From assembly GCA_002633005.1 (NCBI GenBank), contig NMRA01000097.1, positions 509,721 to 573,720 on the forward strand: a stretch of DNA of 64,000 bases, read 5' to 3'. Source of the DNA: Phoronis australis (taxonomy: Eukaryota > Phoronida > Phoronidae). Below, piece after piece: positions 23,134-35,584 of this stretch (positions are counted from its first letter, which is position 1; each line of letters opens with the position of its first letter). Position numbers and translations under genes: made by a program. The notes under the pieces are model-generated. The model had not been told where the DNA came from, did not search any database, and saw only the letters and a program-made list of their open reading frames with translations.

Positions 23134-24343
23134 CTGTGGAAAATAACATCTCAATACGTTTCATGAAGTACTATAAATACACATCCACAAGTAGACAAGG
23201 CAAAATGATTTAAGCTATGAGTGCTGTATGATGGCATTGGTAAACGCCCCAACTTTCGTATGGTCTTCCAGTCTTCAGTGTGCGCCACCTTGTGTTTGCT
23301 ATGGGAACAAGTAATTTGCTTTTCTGCCTATTTCACGTACTGTAGCAGCTACACTTAAGCACATTTTGGGAACTTACCTTGATGGCAAAAAGAGTGCAAG
23401 TTGAAGCACTATACATTGTATATATGAGTCAAAGCATTCTATTTGCAGCTACGGAAAAAAGTAAAGGTACCAGTCACATCTTAGCTCTTTTTTAGAGCGA
23501 CATATTTAGGTTCTAGATATTGATTTTGAAATGTTGAGTATTGACCAATCACCTGCCTTTGTATTTTAGTTGAAACTAACTTTAAGAAAACGAAATTCGG
23601 TGTTATTATTGACCTTAGCTCAACAAAAAAATCGATATCGCACAATTGGCTATAACTCTATACCAACGTACATGTATGCATGCAGTGTAATTTAAAATAA
23701 AGCTTTAAAAGATTACGTCGGGCTCCAGAATCATAAAATGCATAATGTTTCAGAAGAAACCAATTACCTTGGCAGCGCAACAGTAATGCCGGTAGGATTA
23801 AAGGTTAAATATCAAAAATGTTTATTGCATGTACATTGAGGCGGTAGCCTCATAATACAGCTTAAATTACAATTTACATTGATCTTAGCACAATTGTTTA
23901 GTTGACAAAGGTTATGGCTTTGAAAAAAAGTAACTAAAGTGGCATCATCTGTCATATGCGTCAGCAAATTTCTGCGCAAACCACCAAGGACATGTCAGTG
24001 ACACAAAAATAAATATCATTTTCTATTTGAATAGGATTGGTTACTCCACAAATTTGCTCATCCTTGGTTACAACGTTGTGTAGAACTCTAATAATAATAA
24101 GAAAGACATTAATGTGTCAAATAACTACAAATTCATATGCAACTTCAAGGTACAGGATTAAATGTGCCTGTAAGCTAATATGATTTTAATGAAATTGAAG
24201 CTCCTGATTTTGAAATCTCGATCAACAATTTGCAAGTTTCACTCCTGGCGAAGACAAGACTCGTGAGATGGAATTGTTACAATAGAAAGTCTTGTAATAA
24301 GCTCTTATCTCATATTTCTCAGATTTTCATGATGATAACAAAT
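23134..24343. other. no gene recognised; intron
   Basis: Intron sequence upstream of the FN2 exon on the minus strand. AT-rich, with no motif I can support. Confidence 0.5.
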
Positions 24344-25269
24344 TTGATTCATCCAAACAATAAAGAAATGTCCCCTCAAGATACCCAAATTTTTGAGTAA
24401 CACTTTCACCGTTCAACCCATTATTACCAGTACACAATCAAAACAAGAGTCTCCGCAACTTTCTTCCACAACTGACTAAATCTTATATTATTCCTCAAAA
24501 CATAATTCACGTCTTCTCTCAACCACAAAAATTCAAATGTTACAAAATTATTCAGAAAAATGCTCAATACCAAACTGCAAAATATATGCATCTCAGCATC
24601 TCTAAATTTTTAACAATTTAATAGTATTGGAGATATGTGTCTTACTGTACCTATCATCCTGATTTTTGTTTCCCTTTGCTGTTTAATGAACATCATACAA
24701 TCATATAGTGTTGCCTGTCTAGACATTTTTTAATTTTTGTTTTTATTTTTTTTTACTTTGTAATGTGGTTCTTCTTATAGTAAAATACAACAGCATAACG
24801 TAATCCTTGTTTTGATTCGTCCAAACGATAAAGAAATGTCCCCTCAAGATACGCAAATTTTTGAGAAACACGTTCACCGTTCAACCTATTATTACCAGTA
24901 CAACACAATCAAAACAAGAGTCTCCGCAACTTTCTTCCACAACTGACTAAATCTTATATTATTCCTCAAAACATTATTCACGCCTTCTTTCACCAATGTT
25001 ACAAAATTATTCAGAAAAATGCTCAATACCAAACTGCAAAATCTATGCATGCCAGCATCGCTAAAGTTTTAACAATTTAAAAGTATTAGAAATATGTGTC
25101 TTACAGTACCTATCATCCTGATTCTTGTTTCCCTGTGCTGGGTAATGAACTTCATACAATAATATAGTGTTGCCTGCCTAGCCATTTTTTAATTTTTGTT
25201 TTTATTTTTTTTACTTTGTAATCTGGTTTTTATTACAGTAAAATATAACGGCATAACGTAATCCTTGTT
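24344..25269 (+). repeat. 468 bp tandem duplication of a repeat unit
   Basis: Unit 1 (24344-24809) and unit 2 (24812-25269) are near identical over AAAGAAATGTCCCCTCAAG, CAAAACAAGAGTCTCCGC and the poly-T/ACTTTGTAAT block. Equivalent positions are 468 bp apart (24361 and 24829). The frame around KTRVSATFFHN may be the last part of a LINE reverse transcriptase, but this is weak. Confidence 0.8.
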
Positions 25270-25780
25270 TTTTTCTTTTGTTGGGACAACCATGTTAAAG
25301 TTCAGATTATATCATTCGTAATCTGTACCTAATTTTAGTTTCTCCCATAATTGCATCGGTAGTTTACATTATAGTCCCTAGGTATTTGTCCCTGTACTTG
25401 TACACATTTTACATAGATTTATAACCATTTTGTTGATACTCAACACAGGTTATGTTTCGCTCATTGTCGAAATGAATACATAGTTTATTTTCGACTAATT
25501 GCAAGTGTAGATATAGGTGTCTTTCACCCAACGGCTCCCTTGCCCTTTTGAAAATCCCATTGCCTTGTTTTGATATTTCTAAAGTAATCAATGACTATTA
25601 CATATAGTCTTAGTAAACCTTAGATTAGTCTTTACTTTCGACTTACTCAAGTTCCACTGTTGTCACTTTAAGTTGCACTTGGGAAGTATGAACGACTAGC
25701 CTAGATGTATAGCAATTATGAATAGGTAAATAAACTATCTATCTATCTATCGCTATAAGTATGCATCTATCTACCAATCT
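25270..25780 (+). repeat. Probable LINE 3' end with TATC microsatellite tail
   Basis: Sequence continuing from the duplicated unit and ending AATAGGTAAATAAACTATC followed by several TATC units (to about 25752). A short terminal microsatellite after an AATAAA-like signal is typical of CR1/L2-type LINE 3' ends. No coding part is readable here. Confidence 0.45.
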
Positions 25781-26502
25781 CTCTTTACTCTCTAGTGCCT
25801 TGAGGGAAAAGTTTATATAACCTCACCAGGATACAATACATACACGTGCAATGATATCTGTCCCCGGGTAAACATGTATGAGAGAATTTGACTTTCAAAG
25901 TCTAAATTGAAGTTGACCGCTTTCACTGAAATGGTAACCGTGTGTCTGCCTTCGTATAAAAGTGATGCCAAAATTTTTGAATGAAATTAGACCAATTGCC
26001 TGAAAACTGCAACTTCAAAAGTAACAATCAAATCACATCTAATTAGTACATAATTTCTGGGTAGGTAGTTACATCACCCTGTAATGCCGCAGGCATCACC
26101 CGCCAAAGAGTTACGTGTTTCAGTTAGTATGATTTGCCCATCCGGAAAATAAAACTAAAACCAAATATAAAAAGAAAAAGACGAGATTTCTATGATTAGT
26201 AATACGTTATTTGGTTTCATTTCATTTTGATTGATGTGATACTCTATATTCACTAGTTTTATGGAAAGCCGAATAATAAAGCTACCTGATCAATATTTAA
26301 AAGATTTTGATTTTTTGAAAAATTGCGCATGCAGTTGAACCCACCATAATTGCAAATCAAACATTTGTTATTAAGTGTCTCACATGTTTTAAACGCATCA
26401 GTCCTTTGATTACTCTGACTTATATTGTCCGCCAGCATATCAATTTGTAAAGCTGTAAGTATAGTGGGTGTTTTGCTACTCATCTTAGTTACTTACCATT
26501 AT
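25781..26502. other. no gene recognised; intron
   Basis: AT-rich sequence without supported features. Confidence 0.45.
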
Positions 26503-26610
26503 TAACACCTTCTTATTTGAAATGAGCTTCAAAAATGACTTAAATTAAATACTTATTAAGGTATTGCCCAGACAATACCACACTTGCAGTTCATTAATCG
26601 GTCTATCATT

Positions 26611-26677
<67 letters not shown>

Positions 26678-26859
26678 TATACCACTCAATCGTTTGAGTG
26701 GTCTATCCTATATATATATATATATATATATACGATGGACCATATAATGAATTTGAAAGTGTGGAATTGTCTGGACAATAGCTATTTAAGAATTCAATTT
26801 AAGTCCTTTTTCGAAGCTCATTAATTGAGAAAAGCTCATTTCAAATGAGAAGGTGTTTA
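26503..26859. mobile_element. Foldback element with a microsatellite core
   Basis: The arms (about 26503-26610 and 26735-26859) are inverted copies of each other. AACACCTTCTTATTTGAAAT on the left faces ATTTCAAATGAGAAGGTGTT on the right, followed inward by matching GACTTAAATT and CCAGACAAT blocks. The centre is (TA)n, (TG)n and (TA)n with a small ACCACTCAA/TTGAGTGGT hairpin. Looks like a MITE whose core has become or nucleated a microsatellite. Confidence 0.75.
26611..26732. repeat. (TA)n-(TG)n-(TA)n compound microsatellite
   Basis: About 6 TA units, then about 27 TG units (26623-26676), then a 22 bp hairpin and about 11 further TA units. It sits at the centre of the foldback element. Confidence 0.95.
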
Positions 26860-28525
26860 TTGGTTTTCGGTTTAATGTAAGCTACATTAAACCTCGCGTA
26901 TGTCTACATGTATATTCTATGACTATATCGCACTCTTTGCACTGTATACAAAACGCACCAAAATTATTATACATTGCACGGACATCATTAAACTATCACA
27001 TATTTAAGGTCAAATTACTTCTGAATCTTGCTGCGTATTTATCACATTCCTATTTAGTCTAGTATCGGATACATCACGGTGTAAATTGTATGCGAACTAT
27101 TCTCTCGGTCAACTTTTTAACTGACTTTTTGAACTGCTCTTCAACCCTGGGATTCACCACCATTAATTTGTCGACAGAATAGAATCATGTAATGTTTACA
27201 TATGTATGTTGTCAATGACGGTTACGATTTTATTAGATTTCATTTTCCAATCGGGTAATCTTCAGTAACATAGAATTTAGCATAATTAACAATTGAACCT
27301 TTGATTGGCCAGTTCCTCCAAGATTACAGTTATTCGCTTTTAAGCAGAACCATCTTGAAGTAAACAGTTGTCAATGTGTACAACGAGAGGCTGGAGTCAG
27401 TAACATGCAACCAGTTGTTTGGCATTCCACAATAGTCTCATTCTACAAATTACATCTGTTGACACATGCACACAGTTTCTGGGTCCGTTTCGTAAGTGAC
27501 TGAACGACAAAAATTCGGTCTAACGCGAACATTTCAAGATTGTATAAAGTTCTACTCAAGTAATAATGATCATAACACACTCGAAAACTTATTTACAAAA
27601 AAATTTCTCAGCAACTAATAGTGACGTGTATTGTCCCATAAAATTTTGCTCAGGTGAGTTTCAAGTATTTTTTGGAAATACTTACGTGGAGCAAAAGGCC
27701 AGATTCCTTTCTCAAATCTTAAGTCACTTCATGAAACATAACGCCGGACTTCTCACTTGTACATATTTGCTTTTGAAATAAACATAAAAAATGTTGACAG
27801 ACGTGTGCCTGAGGGAAGAGTTCAATTGTCTTCACGATAAGCCAGAGCATAACACGTGAATTCTGCTCATTTACCCAAAATGTCGACATCATGCGGAGAA
27901 AGTGTACACAACCATTTGACGAATCAGACAGGTGGACTACGTGGACCCGAAGTATTAGGGGAATGGAGCTACAAGTAAACCCGCACTAGGAGTTGGAGAT
28001 TTAGCTCTCGCAGCTGGGCATAGGAATGCTACACTCCGTCACACGAGCTTATTGAAATTTTCTGTTCCACGAGTGCGATACAAGAATCCACGGAGTGACA
28101 CTCCATGAGTACGTGAGTCAAGATAGGTGGGTTCTTTATGACGAATTAAGTATATTCAGATGTGATGATTTGCGTAGAGTCTGCAACCGTGTAAACTGTG
28201 AACCAGTGTAAAGCGTCGCGTTTGTTCGTCTTTACCTAGGCCACTTAAGTGGTCTAAGCCTTTACTAACAATGGTTAAGTAGATGGTGGGACATGATTTG
28301 CCACTTAATAAATTGGACAACATAAATGTCACTTCAGACGAGTTAAAGGACTTCGTTTGTATGACAAATACGAGAAAACGCGGATTTAGTCGGAACTCAG
28401 TGGAATAACATGCCAAAACAACGGATTAGTTGACAGGTACACCTACAAAGCCACTTGTACACGCAGATCTAGATGATATATTTATTAGCCCGGCGCACAA
28501 TCATGGTGTGTTACCATAGCTATCG
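26860..28525. other. no gene recognised; intron
   Basis: No frame with a known domain on either strand. A short perfect palindrome, ACCACTTAAGTGG-like, occurs near 28240-28255. Confidence 0.4.
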
Positions 28526-28615
28526 AAGGCGTGAGGAAAGCGTGAGGTAAGCTTGAGGGAAGCGTGAGGTAAGCCTGAGGAAGGCGTAGACAAAACCGGA
28601 GGTAAGCGTGAGAGC
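28526..28615 (+). repeat. 11 bp minisatellite (AAGCGTGAGGT)
   Basis: About eight units of GCGTGAGGTAA-like sequence in tandem (GCGTGAGGAAA, GCGTGAGGTAA, GCTTGAGGGAA and so on), degenerating after 28580. Confidence 0.85.
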
Positions 28616-30589
28616 TACAAAGAGATTAGGCGTGAGAAGACCATGACTGATTTCTCTCACACCTGCGTTCCGGTTACGCGCCGGTCTGGTCAGGCATGAC
28701 GCAGACTGGACGAAGTCTAATAGCTCAGTGGCTGTACTGTACAAGCTTGATTATGTTGAGAAAGCACAAGAATCCCCTACTGGGATTTCATCTTCCTTTA
28801 AGACTCACCCTTTTAAAGGACATTCCACTGCCTTGCACACCGTCTTCAAACAAAAGACTGACATCTGTGTATGCCTTTCCACTGAGAGCACAATTGACAG
28901 AGTCAGATGCTACCATCCGTGCATCAAACAAGGTCTCTGCACATCCAAAACCAGTTTCCCTGTGCCCACATTGGATTCGCACCGACTGATGTACATGTAG
29001 ATGTCAGCAAGTCATACGTATATTTCGATGTTAATTTGTATTCAATGTGTTTGTTACTGCAGATGATGATTTACAGCTTTCATATATCGTCACGTGACTT
29101 TGTCTTAGAAACAGTGTTTCTTTTTATAATAGATGAGAAACATTCTGTCATTTATTGAACTTAAGTTGTATCTTTGGCTGGACTGCAACATTAAACATAA
29201 TGCCACAGACTGATTTCATTCATGCAATCAACATCAAAGTCCTGAATTTGGATAAAAAATATCGATTTTTCATGCCCCACACGGTATTTCTGATCCATAC
29301 GCTGAGGGCTTTGTACCTGCGCCATGTATAAGATAGCGTTTATCATTCTCTTGTATTTCTAATGTAATGCCTGACCCACAAAACACTCGTGTAAGTCCAG
29401 ACACTTAGTTCTTTCACTTGTATGAAATCGCCGGTGACATAATGCAAAACAACGTAAAATCGGTAATGGCGGCAGTAACTTGAAAAAAAGACATTTTTTC
29501 GGCGTCTTAACATCATTTTTCCATTTTCCGACATATTTATTTGCCTTCATAAAAATCAATTAGATTTTGAAGTCCGGGGGTTGCACGGGGGGTCGTTTTT
29601 CGTGTAGACTAAAGAGGAATCGTGTGTTACTATCCGATTCCTTTTTCTGAATCGTCGTACGGTTCACATTCAATGATTTTGGAAGGAATACTCTTGAGGA
29701 AGAGGCCCAGTTGTCATAGAGCACTTAGTAGGTTGTTTGCTCTAATAGTCTCCTCCATTTCTAAGAACTCACGCATTCCTCCTATTGCCGTGGTGGCAAC
29801 CAGCCCAGACCGATCCCAAATACACGTGGCTTCGGGCTCGCCATGTCTTATCTAGGATCTCATCGGCCACGTTTAGGGTCTAAGATGCCGAGAATAAAGC
29901 CAAATGGCCGGTCATTATCGTCAAATCAACGACAACAGTACTTTGATTAAACTGTCCATGACGTATGGTCATGAGCGCCTGCATACTCGACAACAATGCT
30001 GCCGCCAGCTTAGCAGTGCGCTGCTATCTCAACCTGTGCTTAGGCACTGCGTTAAGATGTAAAAATGGGGTTGACTGCGCTTACGTGCACCTACTCCACA
30101 CTATAGCGTAAATTACGGTGCGCACGAGCTACGTTCTACTGCCGGTCCCATTTTTCTGATGTGTAGATCCTGTTTTGCGGCAAGTCTGTCAGATTGGGAT
30201 GACCGGCGGTCACGTTGTTTCTCACCCGTGACTTAATCCGGTTTTGGCATATTTTCATGTTAAAACATGCATTAAACACGACATCTTCTTACAATTCTCT
30301 GAAACAAGATGAAGGTCTTTAACCTCGACAATCCTCATTGGTTTACCGGAAGATTTGAAAAATTCCCTTGTAGTAAAGACATAGATGTGTCTGGTAGGTG
30401 GGTGTGGTGTGGTTTCAGTAGAGGTGCCTGTATAATGTATAGCAACCACAACTCCGGCTCTATCGTAAACCAGGGTGTGGCTGGCTTTCGAGCTCTGCAG
30501 GAGCGCCGCCACAACACCACGTTCCTTACAATATCTTTTTTATCACTCCGGCTGGTCTGCTCACTCAGATTGTCCGGAACCCTGCTTTG
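28616..30589. other. no gene recognised; intron
   Basis: Several short open frames, none with a domain. A minus-strand stretch (28798-28890) has an acceptor-like CTCTGTCAATTGTGCTCTCAG and a GTGAGT donor, but its phase does not fit the gene, so I did not call it an exon. Confidence 0.4.
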
Positions 30590-30775
30590 CAGGTTGTTAT
30601 TGCCCAGTTGGCTGTTTGGTGTACCCACTTGGTACTTTATATGATATTTGCCCATTTGGCAGTGTGTACCCACTTGGTATTTGTTATTGAATTTGCCGTT
30701 TTGCTCGACCCAGTTGGTAGGCAATTGGCCAATACCCATTTGGTATTATGTACCCATTTTGTACTACGCTAACCT
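30590..30775 (+). repeat. Degenerate tandem repeat of CCCACTTGGTAT/GCCCATTTGG units
   Basis: At least six imperfect units reading TGTACCCACTTGGTA, TTTGCCCATTTGGCAG, TACCCATTTGGTAT and similar. All three plus frames stay open across it, which explains the overlapping open frames here; it is not coding. Confidence 0.7.
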
Positions 30776-31533
30776 GTGCCACATAGCATCCGATACTCAA
30801 TTACACTTTGGGTATCGGAAATGTGTGTGTTATCTCTTGTAATTAAGGAACCCATCTTGTTCCTTCTGTGAAATATTTATTTGTAGAGCTGTGACCCTGA
30901 AATTCCCAATACAACTTAAAATATGCATTATTCTTGTTGTTTTATTTGTCCCCAACAAAATAATCGACAGCGGACGTCAACTTTACTAAAACTAAAATAG
31001 GGACAATTTGTACTGAAAACGTTAACAAAATGTGGTAAAATATATTTTGACAAATGATTTTGCCGGGCTCGGAAGTATATATTTGTTTTTGTGAAATTTG
31101 AAAATATATTGTCCCTGATAATTGAAAATCAAAGCCAATTTAGCAAGTGATATTTTCCCTTCGAAAATTCACGGCTATTACAGGCCGACTTCTGTGTCCT
31201 GACAAAAAAATCAAGGACAGATGTGGGGCTCACTGTCAATTTTGAAATAAAACTTGTTTTTGTTTGTCGAAACATCGCCAAATGTGGCTGTTTTTTTTTT
31301 CTATTTTACATTTTAAACAGCCAGTTAAGCCGGTGCCGTTCTGCTACCAATTACGCATTGTGCTCACAGGTCAGGGTAGCCACCTTGACATGGCAATCGC
31401 TCACTTCAGGCTGGTAATTTGCATAAATTTCAAAATATGACGATCAAGATAAGGCATCTGTTGATTATGAAACTTTTCACCTCTAATTTATTACCTAAAC
31501 GGGTACTGCTGCTGAAATTTGACCTACCCTGGC
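30776..31533. other. no gene recognised; intron
   Basis: AT-rich intron sequence with no supported feature. Confidence 0.45.
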
Positions 31534-31691
31534 CAGGGGCGGATCCAGGATTTTGAGTTAAGGGGGGCCAGGCCAGTGTATTAGCCAGGATTTTGCCGGT
31601 CAGACATTCGCCCTCCCGAATTGCCAATTGGAATCTGGGAGAATTTTAGGGGGGGCCATAGCCCCCTTGGCCCCCTCTAAATCCGCCACTG
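31534..31691 (-). mobile_element. Short MITE with CAGTGGCGGAT end, second copy
   Basis: Begins CAGGGGCGGATCCAGGATTT and ends AAATCCGCCACTG, so the inverted ends are well preserved (CAGTGGCGGAT / ATCCGCCCCTG). Matches 12328-12486 in reverse orientation over its whole length. No coding capacity. Confidence 0.85.
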
Positions 31692-32498
31692 CTGGAGATG
31701 AGTCAGGTCTGACGTCAGTAAACGAGCGTTGGCTACGACAGACTGCGGCGGAGAACTTCACAAACTTATGATTATGCATTAAATGTCATTCTTCATATGC
31801 AGAGAACAGGTAAAATTTGGACAAAAATAATCTACTTTGTATAAAAAGAACCAACAAGGGAAACAAAGTAACAACGCATTTACCCTCACGGTGATGTCAA
31901 TAGGTTTTCAATGACAACGTGACTGTCATACAGGAATCGTTCCTGAACTGACACACAGGAACTCAGGTCACGATAATAGACTGGAATTGTCGATGATTTC
32001 CGATCCCTGCCGATGTACAAAACTGTGCTAAAAGGGCTTTTAGTTTGATAACAGAAATGATATGAACGTGATGCCATGTTGCAGATAACTTTATTTGGTA
32101 TATATTTCTAAGTTTTTGAACTAGATTGGCCTTTGAGATCAAGGATTTACCTGTAGTGTAACTGCACGGCAATTGGAGGAAAAACACCCACTGTGAACGA
32201 TAAGATCAATTCCGTGACATGTGGAGTAGGAGTATTCAGATAGTCCCTGATTTTATCATCAGGACGGGATTGGGAGTCGGGTTTAAAAACTTGACAGAGG
32301 AAGAGCAGGACATTGTGTCTTTCAGCAGTTGATTTTTCCAGTGATCTGCGCTAAGCATTGACAATTTAGAACTGGTTGTTGTAAACTTAGAGAAATTGCA
32401 ATGCAAAGCAGTAAACGCTGTTATCCATTTCGATCTATTTTCAACAAGGACACACCGCGTCACAAGGTTACGGTGCAATAAGGGCAACTGCCACTCAC
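31692..32498. other. no gene recognised; start of the 9.4 kb intron
   Basis: The minus-strand open frame continues below the GTGAGT donor at 32493-32498 without domain similarity, which supports the donor as the true exon end. Confidence 0.5.
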
Positions 32499-32654
32499 CG
32501 AAAGATCGTCTCAGATCATTTTCTTCTACAGTCATGGACACACCATTGCCACTCCAGCCCGTCTTTGCGTCTGTCACAGTGATGCCGCTGCATTCCCCCA
32601 CATGAAATTTTACTATGACGTCGCCAGATGTTCGTAAATTACAAATTCCACCAA
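32499..32654 (-). CDS. CTHRC1-like domain, C-terminal exon, first copy
   Basis: Second core exon of the first CTHRC1-like domain. It reads GGICNLRTSGDVIVKFHVGE, then CSG and DAKTGW, then VSMTVEE. The family has the same order: a G-x-C start, V-x-V-x-x-x-V-G-x-C, DA-TGW and a final V-S-R-I-I-I-E-E strand. The acceptor is CCTACTTTTCAG and the donor is GTGAGT at 32493-32498. Length is 156 nt, phase 1 at both ends. The intron to the previous exon is only 131 bp and the codon across it gives Val, which restores the family alignment (QVGGIC). The last residues DLRRSF are outside the usual domain end and lead into the next module. Confidence 0.9.
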
Positions 32655-32785
32655 CTGAAAAGTAGGTACTATATTGGACAAGGATGAATGGGTGGCCACT
32701 TTTGTCTTACCAGTCACATTTCTCTGCAGGAGCCGAGAACAATCACTTCAATACCCACTATCACTGTTGCCAACATAAGACTCAC

Positions 32786-32984
32786 CTTGGGCGGGGCGAT
32801 AATCGTCTCTTCTTTTGAATTTGAACCACGCTATCTCAATTTTCCCAGGTGAGGAGCATTCTTCATTATTGAAAGTAAAGTACCAGCGATTACAACACTG
32901 GGTGCAATTGTACGCGCTGCTAACAGTACCCCAGAAACGCACCCTCAGTGAAGTGAAAGAATATTGCTTCTTGAAAGTTGTTGC
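32786..32984 (-). CDS. CTHRC1-like domain, core exon, first copy
   Basis: Encodes TSLRVRFWG, then CTQCCNRWYFTFNNEECSSP and a basic segment ending RRDDYRPAQ. CCxRWYFTFNxxECSxP is the signature of the CTHRC1 C-terminal domain. The acceptor is CTCTATTTTTCAG and the donor is GTGAGT at 32780-32785. Length is 199 nt, entering in phase 0 and leaving in phase 1, identical to the paralogous exon at 369-582; intron position and phase are therefore conserved between the two domain copies. A secreted or matrix location is inferred from the family and from the signal peptide of the first exon. Confidence 0.93.
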
Positions 32985-35584
32985 CTGAAAAATAGAGCCA
33001 GTAGGTGTCCTAAAATGGTCCAATAACGGTGCGCTCAGTCAGTCTAGTTTAGTAAAACGACGGGAATAGTCGACTATACTTTGACAAAGAGTGCCGCTAC
33101 AAAATTAGTTTGCTCACCCCCGTAGAAAACAACCACTTGTCGGAAGCTTCCGTGTCATGGATGATAGGTTTTTTCTCCTCGAAAGATCGCTCTTCTGATT
33201 TGTCTATGCAGAATATGGGCATAATTTCGGAGCACAAAACCGATAAAATACCACATATTTTAGACAAAATCTGTTTGCACGGATAGTCAAAACTCTGAAG
33301 GAGTTGTTCCATACTCTTTGCGAAAATGTCAACTACTTATCGCCAAGTTAAGTCATGATATGCAAATTAGCATTTAGGCAAAATAACACCACATTACAGT
33401 GCCAAAAGTACTACAAAAAAACGCTATTTTTGCGCAAATTATAGGCTAACTGAACGGCCAAACAATTCTGACAAGAAGAGTATCCTGTTGTAAAGTTCTG
33501 AAACTACAGGTACAACTGTATCTTTAAAAATCTTCACGAAATTTGTGTAGTTGGACTTTTACCACAGTTGCATTCTTTTGTGAGGAAACTACTGTAGGCA
33601 TCAGTGCATATATGCCACCCTGCTGTCCAGCACGTCCAGGACCTCTTCCACCGAAGTACCAACCCCTGACTTCACTGGATAGCAGTTACGTCAAACGCTT
33701 TACAATTTTGCAACGGCAATGGAGAACACGCTGCCAGGACGACATTACAATGGTTCCCGTACTGCTAATAAACACTTTTGAATATTAACCTGTCCAACCC
33801 CTTTCATTGGCAGCCAGATTTCGCAGTTTTAGTAAGGTGTGTGCCGATTGGTCTCCAGCTCTCGATACAAGATCACGTGATACACTAGCATGTCCTTTCG
33901 CCATGCCTTCGCTTGCAAGTAGCCTAGCCCGTTTTTACATTGTACACATTCAAAATAAATACCTATAATCCCGTGATGGATTATATTTTGGCTTACATGG
34001 TTGATTGTGCAATTGAGTTTTATACTTGATGATCCATGAATTGAAGACATATTGTTCAGTATGAATTAGAAATCTCAAACTTCTCGCTCCTGACTTTCGC
34101 TGGAATCTACGGATCGACATCTTGTACTAGTCACTCATTACGCTCGAGTACAAAATAATGTATGCCACATATTTTGAATGGAAAACTTTCGATTTCAAGC
34201 GAAAGTGATAAAGTCAGTTGGGCCCAGAAAATCCGTTTTCAAAGTAAATTATTACACTAAGCATGGAATAGATTGTTGTACAAAGACGAGTGGGCTAACC
34301 CACCATAAAAGAGATCGAGGTGCATGTCAAAATGTGTCAACTTGAAGATAAAACCAACCGAACTCTTGATTGGTCCCCGAGATAAATTTTTGACTTGAAA
34401 GCGGCATTTTACCATTGCTTCCAGTCACAAAACAAGGTTTGGATTAGAGCAGATGCCGGTAGAAAGTGGTTTATCGGATACCTTAGAATTGCCTTCAATG
34501 TTCGGAAATTTCCGAGTGTCCGTTATGTTTTATGTGTTAAGCAATATCTTTCGCGTTCCTGCCATCAACTCAAATTTGACAAAGAAAAAATAGAGACCAA
34601 TGTCATGAAGATCAGTGCCTTAAATACAAACTTGTTTTTTACGGAGAGAACGAATTTAACACCGCTTTAAAGGAGAATACAAACCAAAGTGGAGTTAGTA
34701 GTTCCACTCGATAACAGCAAGTTCAGTTCTTTTACAATGTACACTGTACATTACACCTGACGACAGTCGGAGGTGAGGAAATTAACGAACGACATAACAG
34801 TTTCGAACGCAGTCAGCAAGCACGGGATTAGCATGCGCTCAGAAAGCTTTAGGTCGTTCAATTAGCTTGGTTGAATCTGAAGCCGGTAACGCAGTGATTA
34901 ATTCATTACTGGCTTCTCAAAAAATTTGCACTCACTTCACAGACATCGCAAAAAGTACAGGTATCTAATCTGACCTTTTATTTCAGTTTTCTGTGAGCAT
35001 TGGTTGGGTGAGAATAATTCATTTTTAAACAAAACACACAATAATAAACGTCAACGTGGCAATTTGCAATCCCGACTTAGATGAGTGCTCATCAGTCTCT
35101 TTTTCTTCTCTGGCATGAGCTGTTTGCTAAGCCGGCATTCGCCAGTGAAATCATTGTGGACGAAATGCCGGCCACAGACACGGAGATGTTTAACTCCATC
35201 ATACTTGGTATTTACCGCGTACTTTTCATTCGAGCTTCACTGCCGCGAGCCAACTCTGAAGTATTTCGCCGGGGCTTACAAAGAAATCGAAAAAAACATA
35301 CACCGGATTTGTTCGCAGCTTCTTAGTTCGCAAAAGCGGGAACGATACAGCACACCTCATCGGCACACACTTTGTAGAATAACCACTGATGTCGCTGCGT
35401 CGTTTACTCACCTCTTTCACATGTAAATGCGAGACCTCTCGGCGATGTAAGATCGACCGTATTGGAGGTGATGTGGATATAGACCGATTAAGGCGTTAAA
35501 ATACCAATTGAATCGGGTCTCATTCTCCTTTAAGAAGAGTGGCGATGATTAACGCCATGTCTTGGCAAACATCCAGAGACTTAC
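32985..35584. other. no gene recognised; 2.6 kb intron
   Basis: Open frames here (for example minus 33097-33312, plus 34395-34670 and 35081-35426) lack domains and do not fit the phase 0 junction of the flanking exons with any conserved content. Confidence 0.5.

Noticed and set aside
28526-28615. Regular short repeats considered as a CRISPR-like array
   Set aside because: Units are 11 bp without spacers in a eukaryotic intron; an ordinary minisatellite.
28718-28790. TAGCTCAGTGG resembling a tRNA A box
   Set aside because: No matching B box (GGTTCRANNCC) downstream and no cloverleaf can be drawn.
28798-28890. Possible minus-strand exon with a good acceptor and GTGAGT donor
   Set aside because: The open frames enter in phase 1 or 2 and leave in phase 2 or 0, which does not fit the 1-1 junction needed between 32499 and 23133, and no domain is visible.
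33097-33312. Minus-strand frame with a phase 0 GTGAGC donor upstream of the CTHRC core exon
   Set aside because: Lacks the expected N-terminal CTHRC features; the exon at 35585-35679 fits much better.
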